Part shown: in pieces, positions 34,762 to 48,014 of the stretch
Position numbering within the stretch: position 1 is the stretch's first letter
Layout of the letters: every line of letters begins with the position of its first letter
Assembly: GCF_900167535.1 (NCBI RefSeq)
Contig: NZ_FUYE01000004.1
Location: forward strand, 288,709-352,708
DNA from: Prosthecobacter debontii
GTDB taxonomy: Bacteria > Verrucomicrobiota > Verrucomicrobiia > Verrucomicrobiales > Verrucomicrobiaceae
DNA length: 64,000 nt
Reading direction: 5' to 3'
Made by a program: the position numbers and the translations under genes
Notes under the pieces: generated by a model
The model's input: the letters and a program-made list of their open reading frames with translations, nothing else
Told to the model about the DNA's origin: nothing
Databases searched by the model: none

Positions 34762-34813
34762 CCGTTGAGCTGGGAGCCAACCTTCCTGGCTTTTTCCAAC
34801 CCAACCAACCTAA

Positions 34814-36112
<1,299 letters not shown>

Positions 36113-36130
36113 ACCAAAGGTTCAAGGTAA

Positions 36131-36156
36131 AGGGCAGGCCAGCTTTGGCCTGCCCT
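36131..36156. terminator. Hairpin between convergent genes (metY / FKBP)
   Basis: A perfect 11-bp stem (36131-36141 with 36146-36156) with a 4-base loop lies between the convergent stop codons. No T-run follows on either strand, so termination strength is doubtful. Confidence 0.5.
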
Positions 36157-36182
36157 AACCAAGAAGACTGTGGCGTGTGTGC

Positions 36183-36704
36183 TTATAACACCTGAATCAA
36201 AGCGACCTGGAAGATGAGATCGCTATTCGGTGGAATCTTGCCTCCGACAGCCCGGCTGCCATAGGCCAGATTAGATGGGATGTAGAGCACCCATTGATCG
36301 CCGGGCTTCATCATCCTCAAGGCTTCGGTCCAGCCAGGGATGACCTGACCGACGCCAAAGGTAGCAGGCGTTCCGCGCTCAATGGAGCTATCAAACACCG
36401 TGCCATCTGTAAGCGTGCCGCGGTAGTGAACCATGACGGAATCAAACATCGTCGGTGACCGCCCTTCTGCGGGGCCGGAGCTCAGCACCTTGTATCGCAG
36501 GCCACTGGCTGTGGACACCCAGCCAGAAGCGTCGGGTGTGGTGGAAGCAGGTGGCACGGGGGCGGAAATAGTGGGGGAAGCAATGGCTGTTGGTGTTTCT
36601 GTCTCGGGGACGCTCCCGGTTTTATCGGTGGTTTGGCAACTGGCTAAAACCAGGGCGGCGCTAAGTGATCCGAAGCGAATGAGAGAAAAGGAACAAGACT
36701 TCAT
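36183..36704 (-). CDS. FKBP-type peptidyl-prolyl isomerase lipoprotein
   Basis: The 173-residue protein has a lipoprotein signal ending LVLASC (C23), a Thr/Pro/Ala-rich spacer and a C-terminal FKBP domain (about residues 70-173) with VMVHYRGTLTDGTVFDSS, IPGWTEALRMMKPGD and the final PPNSDLIFQVALIQ. It is an envelope folding helper acting on prolines in exported proteins. It is monocistronic. Confidence 0.93.
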   Translation of the reverse strand: MKSCSFSLIRFGSLSAALVLASCQTTDKTGSVPETETPTAIASPTISAPVPPASTTPDASGWVSTASGLRYKVLSSGPAEGRSPTMFDSVMVHYRGTLTDGTVFDSSIERGTPATFGVGQVIPGWTEALRMMKPGDQWVLYIPSNLAYGSRAVGGKIPPNSDLIFQVALIQVL

Positions 36705-36877
36705 GGAGTGAGGATCGAGAGTTGAAGTGAGGGAAGCAATGGTTGCAAACCCAACCAGACATAGCTTAGGGAGGGCTTAAACGGCGAGGACTTTCTTTCA
36801 TCAAAAGAGTCCGGGTGATGAAATGATAAAACAGGCTTCCCTCCAGCTAGGCGAAGCGTGTAAAAGAAAGATTCTAG

Positions 36878-39244
<2,367 letters not shown>

Positions 39245-39275
39245 TCGGATGTCTTGGTCCGATGGAGCGGTGCTA

Positions 39276-39297
39276 GAGTGATCGGTAAAGATCACTC
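39276..39297. terminator. Weak hairpin downstream of katG
   Basis: An 8-bp inverted repeat GAGTGATC/GATCACTC (39276-39283, 39290-39297) with a 6-base loop lies 32 bases past katG's stop, between convergent genes. No T-run follows. Confidence 0.3.
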
Positions 39298-39383
39298 AGA
39301 CGTCGCTTATCGGACAGTCGGGAGCAAAACGGGTAAGCTGGCCGTGTTGAATTCGCGACTTCACGCGCACCGGATCGATTTTC

Positions 39384-39959
39384 TCAGGAGGGTGAGGGGG
39401 CTTCCCCCAGCACCTTTTCCTGGGGAATGTCGCCGTAGTGTTTGGCGACACACTTGGGACAAACGCTGTGGCTGAATTGCGCTTCAGTGCGTGAGGTGAC
39501 ATAGTCTTCGATTTCGTGCCAGCACCCGTTCTCATCACGAATGTCTTTGCAAAACCCGCAGGTGGGCAAGATACCTTCGAGAGTGCGCACGCGTGCTCGA
39601 AGAGCTTTGGTCTGCTGAGAGAGCTTGCCGATCAAGAAGGTAATGAAGAAGAGAATCCCAACCCGCAAAACGGCGTTGATCACAGCCACATGCACTTCAT
39701 ACGGAATGCCCCATGCATACTGAATGCAGAAGCGAATGATGCAGAGAACTGCCCCCATTTTAAGGGCTGTGCGGAGTCCGCAATTCCAGGCTAACAAAGC
39801 CACAGGAATCACAAAAAAGACAGGGAACATGATCACAGGGCCCGCCAGAAAATCGAAACAGGACATGGCCAAGGCAAGCCCAAACAGCACCCAATGATTA
39901 TTCCAGGGCGGATGCTCAAAAAAGTATTCAGTTTGGGGTGGAGGCAGGCGCTCACTCAT
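39384..39959 (-). CDS. Small membrane protein with Cys-rich sensor-like tail
   Basis: This 191-residue protein has about four membrane helices (residues 22-120), a short coiled coil (GKLSQQTKALRARVRTLEG), and a C-terminal motif LPTCGFCKDIRDENGCWHEIEDYV ... SVCPKCVAKHYG (shown in parts). That motif, with two CxxC pairs, often ends PAS or histidine-kinase-like sensor proteins (typically LPICxxCKxIRDxxGxW) and probably binds a metal. Here it is attached to a membrane domain without a kinase or PAS domain. Function unknown; signalling is inferred from the tail. Confidence 0.7.
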   Translation of the reverse strand: MSERLPPPQTEYFFEHPPWNNHWVLFGLALAMSCFDFLAGPVIMFPVFFVIPVALLAWNCGLRTALKMGAVLCIIRFCIQYAWGIPYEVHVAVINAVLRVGILFFITFLIGKLSQQTKALRARVRTLEGILPTCGFCKDIRDENGCWHEIEDYVTSRTEAQFSHSVCPKCVAKHYGDIPQEKVLGEAPSPS

Positions 39960-40204
39960 GGAGGTCGCCGAATCTAACGCCTAAGATAACACCGCCGACA
40001 AGTCTTTAATCCAAGTTAGAATAAAATGTGAAATGCTACCTGTTAGGCCGCATGATTGGTTGTTTTGATTAGCTCATGTCGGATAATTGGCGGTCGCAAT
40101 CAATCAGAACCAAATGTCAGCGAGCATTTTTCAGCACGCTCTCGTGAACGAGCAAAGGCACAGAAGAGGGGCACAACTCAAACCATATAGGACACAGTGA
40201 CTTG
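39960..40204 (+). other. Intergenic region without gene
   Basis: This stretch of 245 bases between two minus-strand genes shows no coding features. An AT-rich part (39990-40040) may hold the promoter of the sensor-like gene. No stable terminator is evident. Confidence 0.4.
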
Positions 40205-41587
40205 TTAGGCCTTCATCATCTCTTGAATCTGTTTGGTAGCGATGCCGATCGGTCGATCCAGCGGCACCCCCGCACAGGTCAGGATAGTCGTGAGAAGATC
40301 GCCTTGGTTGCCTTTAGTCTCTGCAAGAAAACGTCCGGTGTTGAGGGAGCCGCCACCTTTGCCCGCCAGGATGAAGGGGAGGTTTTCGCGACTGTGTTTG
40401 TTTCCATCTTCCAAACCAGAACCCCACATCATGATGCAGTTATCCAGCAGAGTTCCGTCCCCTTCACGAAGCGTGGCCATCTTTTTCACCATGTAGGCAA
40501 ACTGGGAAATGTTGAACGCCGTGATGGCAGCCACTTTGGCCACTTGCTCGGCTCGATTGTTGTGGTGCGTCTGAGAGTGGTGTGTGTCGGTGAAGCCAAG
40601 TTCAGGATAGGAGACGCCGTTGGGTGTCGAGCCGATGTAGGTGCTCACTCGGGTGGTATCCGTCTGGAAAGCCAAGACGTTCAGGTCACACATCACCTGC
40701 ATGTATTCGCTACGCTTGTCACCGTCTGGAATACGGATGTCGATGGGTGGAGAGTCCGTTGCACTCCGCTTGCTGGGAGCCATTCCAGCTTTTTCGAGAG
40801 CGGCTTCTTTCTGGCGCATTTCAATGGCAGCGATGCGTCGTTCGACGGAGCGCACGCTATCCAGATATTCATCCAGTTTTTGTTGATCTCCGTGAGGTAG
40901 TGTTTTGCGCAAGTTGCGGGCACCCCCGATCACCAGATCCAGCATCTGGCGTTCCAGGGGATCTGCTTGACGCTGGCTGTTGTCTGGGTCGGACTTGCCG
41001 AACAAGCGATTCAATGCGCTGCGCGGATTGATCTCAGCGGGCATCGCTTGAGTTGGTGAGCGGTAGCTGCAGTGAGAATAATACCCCTCGTTCAACCCCT
41101 CTTGATTCTCCTTGTGCGTCTGTGGCATCGTAGCCAGTTCCAACGAGGGTAGGGATGTCATCGCGCCGATGTAGTTGGCGGCGATCTGGTCGGCTGAGAT
41201 GGCGATGTGGATTTGATTTCGCTTGCTCGGGTCAGGCAGGGTTGCCGTAAGCCAGGTGGAGAGCTCCAGGGCATGCGGAGCACCGTTGAAAGGTGAAATC
41301 GGCACTCCTGAGATGCCTTTCATCAGGAGGCACTGATCCAACACGGGCTTCAGAGACTCCAAGGCCGGTGGTGGTGACTTGAGGAAAGACTCAGGCGATG
41401 CTGGCCAAAATTGATCCATGATGACCCCATGGGGCATGTACATGAAACCGATGCGCACCGGAGGTTTGTAAGAGGTCTTGCCTTTCACCGCATCCGCCCA
41501 GCCCATGGTTTCGAGCAACGGCAGGCCTAGGGTGGCTCCGAGACCTTTGAGGCAGGTGCGGCGGTTGATGAGGTGTTTGTGAGTCAT
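40205..41587 (-). CDS. DUF1552 exported protein (second copy)
   Basis: The 460-residue protein has a Tat-like signal ([21 protein letters not shown]) and the DUF1552 features [35 protein letters not shown] and [19 protein letters not shown]. It is related to the protein at 17026-18351 but not a recent copy: residues and spacing differ widely. It is the second gene of a two-gene operon, 15 bases after the DUF1592 gene, the reverse of the first pair, where DUF1552 is upstream. Activity unknown. Confidence 0.9.
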   Translation of the reverse strand: MTHKHLINRRTCLKGLGATLGLPLLETMGWADAVKGKTSYKPPVRIGFMYMPHGVIMDQFWPASPESFLKSPPPALESLKPVLDQCLLMKGISGVPISPFNGAPHALELSTWLTATLPDPSKRNQIHIAISADQIAANYIGAMTSLPSLELATMPQTHKENQEGLNEGYYSHCSYRSPTQAMPAEINPRSALNRLFGKSDPDNSQRQADPLERQMLDLVIGGARNLRKTLPHGDQQKLDEYLDSVRSVERRIAAIEMRQKEAALEKAGMAPSKRSATDSPPIDIRIPDGDKRSEYMQVMCDLNVLAFQTDTTRVSTYIGSTPNGVSYPELGFTDTHHSQTHHNNRAEQVAKVAAITAFNISQFAYMVKKMATLREGDGTLLDNCIMMWGSGLEDGNKHSRENLPFILAGKGGGSLNTGRFLAETKGNQGDLLTTILTCAGVPLDRPIGIATKQIQEMMKA

Positions 41588-41602
41588 GGGGTATTATAAC
41601 AG

Positions 41603-43519
41603 TTAATCTTCGATCCGCCGATTCAAAAACGGGTAGCTGGCCACCACTTCACTGATGAGCGTTTGCATCCGATAACCATCCTTGGCGATGGTTTTTAGAA
41701 GCTGATCCACGACGATTTTGTCATAGCCTTCCAGCTGTCGGCACAGGGCATAGGCCAGAAGTTTTTCGGTGAGGTTTCGGGCCAAGTCATCCTTTCGTGC
41801 GGCGATGATGCTCTTCAGTTCTTTGGGAGAGGTGAAGTGTTTTCCTCCCGGCAGTTCACCTGCCGCATCAATGGCACCTCCTGCATCATCGGTATCACGC
41901 CAACGACCAATCGCATCAAAGTTCTCGAGACCGAATCCAATGGGGTCGAGGATCTTGTGGCAGTTCGCACACACAGCATTCGTGCGGTGGAGTTCGGTGC
42001 GTTGGCGTAGCGTCAGGTTCTCCACCTGCTTCTGATTCTGCTTTTCCAGGGCCGGGACATTCGGTGGTGCAGGAGGCACATGCTCACCCAGCACCTGTTC
42101 CAGCACCCAGACACCGCGGTTGACGGCACTGGTCCGGTTTGGGAAGGAGGTGGTGGCCAGGATGCCGGGCATACCGAGGATACCACCGCGGTTGGCGTTG
42201 GTCAGCTTGACCTTGCGCATCTTGGTGCCCGTCACTTCTTTCTCCAATCCGTAGATGGCAGCAAGCGGCTCATTGAGGAAGGTGTAGTCGCTTTGAATGA
42301 AGGCGACCACACTGCGATTCTCTCGTACGATGCTGCCGAAAAAGAGCCGCGCTTCCTCATACATGGCGGTGCGTAGAGCGGGGGTCATCTGGGGGAATTT
42401 CTTGGCATCGAAGGTCTTACTATCTAGCCCTCCCAAGCCTAGCCACTGCGCCCCAAAGCCATCAAATAAGGCGCGTGATCTGGCATCGGTCAGCAGGCGT
42501 TTGACTTGGGCTTTCAAGACGCCGGGCTCATGCAGTGTGCCTGCATCGGCCAGGGCACTCAGTTCCGAGTCGGGCATGGTGGCCCATAGCAGATAGGAGA
42601 GGCGGGAGGCCAGTTGATAGTCATCCAATGGCACGATCTTCTGGCCTGCGGCGGTGGCCTGTGCGGGGGTGATGAAGAGAAACTGCGGAGAGACTAGAAC
42701 CGCTTTCAACATCAGCCTGAGAGAGGCAGAGTGATCCAGTTTGTTCTGCTGACCGAGTGCATAAACCTTTGTGAGCAGGGTCACTTCTTCTTCGGAAGCT
42801 GGGCGTCGAAACGCCTGTCTGGCCCAGGAACTTGCCAGTTGAGTGGCCGTGCTTGTGGAGGATTGGTCTAACCAATGTTTTTGAAAGTGTGCCGAGGGTT
42901 GACCTGCTTCGGGCCAGATTTGATCCAGCACCGCATTGGCAATCTCCAAATACTGCTCCGTTTGCATCGGGGAGAGCGAGTTGAGATAGCCTTGCCCGGC
43001 CACTTCATCGGGTAGCTCCTTCGCGACCGCTGCATCCACACCAAACAGATCATGCAGCGTATTGCCATACTCCACTTTGGTCAGACGTCGGATGACAAAC
43101 GGCCCCGGGTCTTTATGGCTCAGGTATTTGATCTGATTCAGAGCATCCAGAAACTGCTGCCGCTCTTTCGCTGCCGGTTGATCCGAGTCATCGGGCGGCA
43201 TGTCATGGGCGTTGACGTTGGCAAATGCCTGCATCCATTTCCGGCTGGCGGAAGACTCGCCGGGATTTTTCAGAGCGGGTTCGAGATTCAGGCCTCCCTT
43301 GGTGCGCCGATTGCCGTGACAGTCCAGGCAGAAGTCTTTGACGAAAGGGGCCACATGCTCCTTGAACGCTTTTTTGGCCTCGGCTTGTAAACCTGTCAGT
43401 TCTTTGTCAGCGATGGTCTCTGCTTGGATCAGACATGGGACCACCAGCATGAGCCTCAGGCCCCATCTCAAAAATCGAGAGACGAGAGGTCGATGGCTGG
43501 GGAATTCGTGGTTACTCAT
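41603..43519 (-). CDS. DUF1592/DUF1587 Planctomycete-type cytochrome C protein, short form
   Basis: With start ATG 43519 the product has 638 residues and a signal peptide ([18 protein letters not shown]). An N-terminal haem motif [14 protein letters not shown] is followed by DUF1587-like ([18 protein letters not shown]), DUF1592, DUF1588 and DUF1585 segments, and a second [18 protein letters not shown]. It lacks the inserted domain present in the 884-residue paralogue. The TTG at 43531 would add four residues and is rejected. It pairs with the DUF1552 gene downstream. An electron-transfer or dehydrogenase-like role outside the cytoplasm is suggested by the haem motifs. Confidence 0.9.
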   Translation of the reverse strand: MSNHEFPSHRPLVSRFLRWGLRLMLVVPCLIQAETIADKELTGLQAEAKKAFKEHVAPFVKDFCLDCHGNRRTKGGLNLEPALKNPGESSASRKWMQAFANVNAHDMPPDDSDQPAAKERQQFLDALNQIKYLSHKDPGPFVIRRLTKVEYGNTLHDLFGVDAAVAKELPDEVAGQGYLNSLSPMQTEQYLEIANAVLDQIWPEAGQPSAHFQKHWLDQSSTSTATQLASSWARQAFRRPASEEEVTLLTKVYALGQQNKLDHSASLRLMLKAVLVSPQFLFITPAQATAAGQKIVPLDDYQLASRLSYLLWATMPDSELSALADAGTLHEPGVLKAQVKRLLTDARSRALFDGFGAQWLGLGGLDSKTFDAKKFPQMTPALRTAMYEEARLFFGSIVRENRSVVAFIQSDYTFLNEPLAAIYGLEKEVTGTKMRKVKLTNANRGGILGMPGILATTSFPNRTSAVNRGVWVLEQVLGEHVPPAPPNVPALEKQNQKQVENLTLRQRTELHRTNAVCANCHKILDPIGFGLENFDAIGRWRDTDDAGGAIDAAGELPGGKHFTSPKELKSIIAARKDDLARNLTEKLLAYALCRQLEGYDKIVVDQLLKTIAKDGYRMQTLISEVVASYPFLNRRIED

Positions 43520-43679
43520 TCGGAACGTCAAGGGGGGTGCCCTGACTACGCCTGTTGTTGGACAAGCTTTTCACGAGAAAAGCTGGTTCAAAGTTAAAAC
43601 CAGTGATGGAGAGACACCAAATTGTCTTGTCGAATAATAAGAATCTATGCGATGATTCAATTGATGGGTTTTTGATTCT

Positions 43680-44135
43680 ATGAAACGCCCTCGTGCCCTA
43701 ACTTTTTTGGCTTGGGTGTTTATTTTGTTTGGATGCTCAGCCGGATGGCGGATCACAGAAGCTTTGTTGTCCCACAAGACATCGATTAACTTGTCCATCC
43801 TCATGATCCCTGTGGGCATCGGCCTATTGAAAGGACGGCTTAGCTCCCTTGGCTGGGCCAAGCTCTGGATCGGATTGTTCTTTCTCTTGGTGTTGGCAAT
43901 CACCTGCGCTTATCCCTTCGATCCCGGGTCGTATTCGGTCACTTGGTTTGGGGCAGAAATCCAAGGTCCCTTGCGTCACCTTGCTGTCGTGGGCATATCC
44001 GCCACCTTGATGGGATTACTCTTGTGGGGCTGGCGGATTTTAGTTTCCGCCCCTGTCTGTGCCTATTTTGAGGAGCGTGATCGAACGCATTTCGAGAGCT
44101 TTGATACCTCTGAAACGCCTACGCTGCCGCAATGA
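43680..44135 (+). CDS. Small integral membrane protein, unknown function
   Basis: The 151-residue protein has four hydrophobic segments (about 7-22, 38-52, 62-80, 98-118) and a short polar C-terminus. I recognise no family. It stands alone, divergent from the DUF1592 gene. Confidence 0.55.
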   Translation: MKRPRALTFLAWVFILFGCSAGWRITEALLSHKTSINLSILMIPVGIGLLKGRLSSLGWAKLWIGLFFLLVLAITCAYPFDPGSYSVTWFGAEIQGPLRHLAVVGISATLMGLLLWGWRILVSAPVCAYFEERDRTHFESFDTSETPTLPQ

Positions 44136-44228
44136 TTATCCAACGCTCAGCAGTCACCCAGAGTGAAAACAAGTTTATCTCCAGGTGATTGCATTGGTCA
44201 TTCAGTCAGTTCATGACTCTAGCCATCA

Positions 44229-44612
44229 TTAGGCTCGACGCTTCTCGCTGGCCTCAATCATTTCATTTAGATCCGCGGCAGGGCGAATCTCAAACGGTCC
44301 CGCTTTCACACCGGGGTGCTTGGACATGAGTTCGATGGCGTGATTGAGGTCACGAGCTTCCAGGATCAGAATGCCGCCGAGTTGCTCTTTTGTTTCTGCA
44401 TAGGGGCCATCCGTGACCGTCACTTGGCCATCCTGCCAGCGTAGGGTCATGGCCGTATTCGGGCCTTGCAGCGCATGGCCTCCTGCAAAGTGGCCATGGC
44501 TTCTCAGTTCATCATCATAGCGGAAGCAGTCGTCCATCATTGCATGGCATTCGTTTTCCGGCAGAGACTCCAGTTTGTTGGGTTCGATGTAACCTAGGCA
44601 GATGTATTTCAT
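44229..44612 (-). CDS. YCII-related (DGPF) protein
   Basis: With ATG 44612 the product has 127 residues ([13 protein letters not shown] start), the DGPF-type signature [23 protein letters not shown] and the C-terminal [15 protein letters not shown] proteins have a ferredoxin-like fold and a conserved His-Asp pair; their reaction is unknown. The gene lies 123 bases downstream of an ECF sigma factor of the ECF42 type, whose genes are known to sit beside such proteins, so it is the expected target or partner of that sigma factor. Confidence 0.85.
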   Translation of the reverse strand: MKYICLGYIEPNKLESLPENECHAMMDDCFRYDDELRSHGHFAGGHALQGPNTAMTLRWQDGQVTVTDGPYAETKEQLGGILILEARDLNHAIELMSKHPGVKAGPFEIRPAADLNEMIEASEKRRA

Positions 44613-44735
44613 GATCGGTTTTGTGTTTGGTTTGAGTCTGGCGACGATCCTCAAACGGGGATCGTTTCATAGGCTGGTCGGATGGAGGAGTCTGAATTCG
44701 ACAGCGCTGAATCTTTTTTGAAAAGATTTATGGGA

Positions 44736-45995
44736 TCACACTGAGGCCAATTCCCTCAGGCGTCGCTCGATGAATCGGCGTTCAGGTTCCAACTGGGAAT
44801 GCACGAGAGCGCATTCGTAGGCCGCCCGGGCTTCTTCATGCTGACCGAGACGTCGGTGTAAATCCGCCCGCGCCGAATGGCTCAGCGCGTAGCGTGACAG
44901 TTCACCCGATTTCATCAGGGCGTCCATGAGCTTCAGACCTGCTTCAGGGCCGTCTCGCATCGCTACAGCCGCCGCTCGATTCAGTTCGACGATGGGGGAC
45001 GGGGCGACTTCAGCCAGTTTGGTATAAAGCGCGACGATCTGAGGCCAATCGGTGGCGGTCGCATTCGGAGACTCTGCATGCACCGCCGCAATGGCTGCTT
45101 GGAGAGTGTAGGGACCAAAGCGGCGGGAGATCAGGGCTTGCTCGACCAGGGCGATCCCTTCCTCGATCAAGGAGCGATTCCACAAGGAACGATCCTGATC
45201 TTCCAGCAGGATGAGTTCTCCCGAGGCCGCGCTCCGGGCCGACCGGCGAGACTCTTGCAGGAGCATCAGAGCGAGCAGGCCCTGCACTTCAGGTTCCGGC
45301 AAAAGCTCCATCACAAGCCGCCCCAGCCGAATCGCTTCGGCAGAAAGGTCCAAGCGGGTGAGAGACGCGCCGGAGGAGGCAAAATAACCTTCATTGAAGA
45401 CCAGATAGATCACTTGCAGCACGGGGGGCAGCCGCTCGGGCAAGGCCTCACGATCAGGCACTTCATAAGGAAGACGGGCTTCGCGGATCTTGGCCTTCGC
45501 TCGAACAATCCGCTGAGCCAAAGTGGGGGCGGGAATGAGGAAGGCGCGCGCGACTTCTTCTGTGGTTAGGCCGCAAATTTCACGCAGCGTCAGGGCGATG
45601 CGGCCCTCCGGAGCCAGGGCCGGATGACAGCAGGTGAAGATCAATCGCAAACGGTCATCTCCGATGTGCTCTTCCTGGGAGTCTAACGGCTCACAGATGG
45701 CTGCGGATTCCAGCTGTGCAGCGATCTTTTCCAGCTTGGCATCAAAGCGCGCGCGACGTCGCAATGTATCAATGGCCTTGAAACGTCCTGTGGAGATCAA
45801 CCAAGCGGTGGGGTTGGCTGGCTCTCCCTCACGCGGCCAATGCTCCAGAGCTGCGGTAAAGGCATCGTGCAGAGCATCCTCCGCCAGATCAAATTGACCC
45901 AGCAGCCGAATCAGGGTCGCTCGGATACGCCCCGATTCCGCCCGATAAAGCGATTCCAGTTTGGCTCGAATCTGTTCCGGAGCTGTGTCTTGCAT
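44736..45995 (-). CDS. ECF42-type sigma factor with C-terminal TPR-like extension
   Basis: The 419-residue protein has sigma region 2 (residues 10-75, with DLAEDALHDAFTAALEHW and TGRFKAIDTLRRRARF), sigma region 4 (about 118-180, GRIALTLREICGLTTEEVARAF) and a long C-terminal helical extension of about 230 residues ending RRFIERRLRELASV. Normal ECF factors have about 180 residues. This layout, together with the YCII gene, matches group ECF42, where the extension replaces an anti-sigma factor. No anti-sigma gene is present. The start is ATG 45995. Confidence 0.9.
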   Translation of the reverse strand: MQDTAPEQIRAKLESLYRAESGRIRATLIRLLGQFDLAEDALHDAFTAALEHWPREGEPANPTAWLISTGRFKAIDTLRRRARFDAKLEKIAAQLESAAICEPLDSQEEHIGDDRLRLIFTCCHPALAPEGRIALTLREICGLTTEEVARAFLIPAPTLAQRIVRAKAKIREARLPYEVPDREALPERLPPVLQVIYLVFNEGYFASSGASLTRLDLSAEAIRLGRLVMELLPEPEVQGLLALMLLQESRRSARSAASGELILLEDQDRSLWNRSLIEEGIALVEQALISRRFGPYTLQAAIAAVHAESPNATATDWPQIVALYTKLAEVAPSPIVELNRAAAVAMRDGPEAGLKLMDALMKSGELSRYALSHSARADLHRRLGQHEEARAAYECALVHSQLEPERRFIERRLRELASV

Positions 45996-46086
45996 GGGGA
46001 TCTGGATATAGACGAAAATAAATCGCAGAAAAGTGTCCTCAATCGCTTCCTCGGTTCGTCATCACATTGCCCCCGTTACACTTCCC

Positions 46087-46545
46087 ATGACTACTGATAC
46101 CCAAACCATCCGTCTGCATCGCGTCCTGCGTGCTAAACCTGAACGAGTCTATCGAGCCTTTATTGATGCTGATGCCAAAGCCAAATGGCTGCCGCCGTTT
46201 GGTTTCACAGGCAAGGTGCATCACTCCGAAGGCCGCGTGGGTGGCACCTATCGCATGTCCTTCACCAACTTCACCACGGGCTCCAGTCATTCCTTTGGCG
46301 GCACCTATACCGAACTCACGCCCAATGAACGCATCCGCTACACCGATCAGTTTGAAGATCCCAATCTGCCGGGGGAGATGCACGTCACCATCGAACTCAA
46401 GGAAGTCTTCTGCGGCACGGAGTTGAACATCACCCAGGCCGGAGTGCCTGCCGTCATTCCTGCGCCTGCGTGTTATCAGGGATGGCAGGAGTCCCTGATC
46501 CAACTGGCTCAACTGGTCGAGCCGGAAATCCCTGATGAAGGTTAA
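46087..46545 (+). CDS. SRPBCC (AHSA1-type) protein
   Basis: The 152-residue protein has a single START-like domain: RLHRVLRAKPERVYRAFIDADAKAKWL (shortened), GGTYRMSFTNFTTG, and YQGWQESLIQLAQLVE at the end. It is divergent from the ECF42 sigma gene; such proteins are often found in the same neighbourhoods as YCII and ECF42. Ligand unknown. ATG 46087 puts the domain close to the N-terminus; the earlier in-frame ATG adds a short non-conserved tail. Confidence 0.85.
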   Translation: MTTDTQTIRLHRVLRAKPERVYRAFIDADAKAKWLPPFGFTGKVHHSEGRVGGTYRMSFTNFTTGSSHSFGGTYTELTPNERIRYTDQFEDPNLPGEMHVTIELKEVFCGTELNITQAGVPAVIPAPACYQGWQESLIQLAQLVEPEIPDEG

Positions 46546-46659
46546 TCGCTTCGCATGCTCACCCCCTTTCTCACGGAGAGGACGGGGGATGATATCTAAG
46601 GGGACAATTTCCCACCCGCTACTTCGATGAGGGTGAGCACCCCGGATCGCCTGTGGCGT

Positions 46660-47397
46660 TCATTTCTTCAGGCTCGCTGTGATCTTTTGAAGGTTCTCCT
46701 GGTCTTGAGATGATTGAAAGCGATCCGCGAGCTTGCCAAATTTGTCGGCCATTTCCTTCTTGGTCTCTTCTCCGAGGACCGTGGCAAATTGAGGAACGGT
46801 CAAAGAAACTGCCTCCAGGATGGCAGAGCGCTGAGCGTCCGTGTAGATCTCATCTTCTGCGATGGAGGTATAAGCCCCGGCAAAGACCGTCGCCAAGCCT
46901 GACTTCATTTTCACCAGACCTGCCATTCGGGTTTCGTAGGAACTGTCATCTTTAGGAAGGGTGGGTAAAAACTCATCGACCAAATCGATACCCAAGGCTG
47001 AGGTGTGGAGCATGAAACTCAAAAGCAGGCTCATTTCAGCTTCGCCCTTTCTGCCTTCTGCGACCTCGCCGACGTAGAGGGTCACCATCTGGGCCGTTCC
47101 CTGATGCAGGGTTAAAAAGTCTTGCAGCCGAGTCTCCAACGGTAGGCCTCGATTTCGGCCAAAGGACAGATTTTCTAGAGCACAAAATCTCCGGAGAATC
47201 TTTTGTCCGTCTGGATCGGATAAATAGGGCAGGGGCACCTTTTTTTCACGGATCAGTTTCAGTAGCACTCGGTAGTCCGAGGCTCGCCACTCCCGGTCCG
47301 AAGCCGATGCTCCTGCAGCCAGATAGCGATCCTCTCCATGGGATAAACCACAGCCGAGAAGGAAAGTGACACTCAGAAGGCAAAATAGGCGCATCAT
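46660..47397 (-). CDS. Secreted or lipoprotein of unknown function
   Basis: The 245-residue product starts at ATG 47397 (or 47394) with a signal ending LLGCGL, which could be a lipobox. The rest is helical, rich in Leu, Glu and Lys, without motifs I can assign. It is monocistronic and has no functional neighbours. The stop lies next to the SRPBCC gene in convergent order. Confidence 0.55.
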   Translation of the reverse strand: MMRLFCLLSVTFLLGCGLSHGEDRYLAAGASASDREWRASDYRVLLKLIREKKVPLPYLSDPDGQKILRRFCALENLSFGRNRGLPLETRLQDFLTLHQGTAQMVTLYVGEVAEGRKGEAEMSLLLSFMLHTSALGIDLVDEFLPTLPKDDSSYETRMAGLVKMKSGLATVFAGAYTSIAEDEIYTDAQRSAILEAVSLTVPQFATVLGEETKKEMADKFGKLADRFQSSQDQENLQKITASLKK

Positions 47398-47538
47398 GGG
47401 ATGAGAGAATCGAGATTCGTTCAAAGCCCCCTTTAAGAGAAACAATCCCTCTCAAGCAAGGTGAAAATCACAAGGCATCTATCTCGCTTTGTCGGGGTGC
47501 CAGATGATGTTCCCCGACCTGCAGGTCAAGACAGGTAA

Positions 47539-47991
47539 TTGCTTCGTCCTGGATCGTATCCGCTAGAACGGTTTCCCGCGAGACGCGTGAAACAGCAGGC
47601 GTCTCGCCTGCGCTCCAGGTCCTGCGGCATGTTGGGCAATGGCACGGCGGGGAAGACGCAGATCTGTCGGCAACTGCGGGGCTTGGGATTTGATCCGCAG
47701 GTGCCCAGCACGCATGCGGTGCAGCTTGTGTCTCTGCATCACCATTCACTCACCTATTGGCTGGACTATGTGAGGTCGCTGGCGGGGGAGAAGGCAGCGA
47801 TCATCGTGGTGCAGGCCCCGTGTGACAAGGAGAGCGACCGGACCACCCCACCTCTGCCTGAGATGCACGGTTTCACGCGGCCCCCGGCGGTGGTGACGTG
47901 CAGTGCCAAGACCGGTGAGATGGATGAACTCAGAGCGGCTCTGCGCTCGGCCACGCGTTATCTGCTGGAGGCGCTGGGGAAAGGGATGTAA
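47539..47991 (+). pseudogene. Remnant of a Roc/Ras-like GTPase
   Basis: The frame encodes GNGTAGKTQICRQLRG, a G1 loop of a Roc (Ras of complex proteins) GTPase, continues to VPSTHAVQLVSL, then jumps straight to LTYWLDYVRSLAGEKAAIIVVQAPCDKES and VVTCSAKTGEMDELR. In intact Roc proteins a DxxG segment and switch region lie between these parts, so about 40-50 residues appear missing. The preceding Leu-rich-repeat part and the COR domain after it are also absent; the region directly before the G1 loop (LQVLRH in another frame) hints at a frameshift. It is probably a decayed fragment. If translated, ATG 47629 could start it. No relatives lie nearby. Confidence 0.65.
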
Positions 47992-48014
47992 GGCCCTGGC
48001 GCGGTGGTTTCAAC

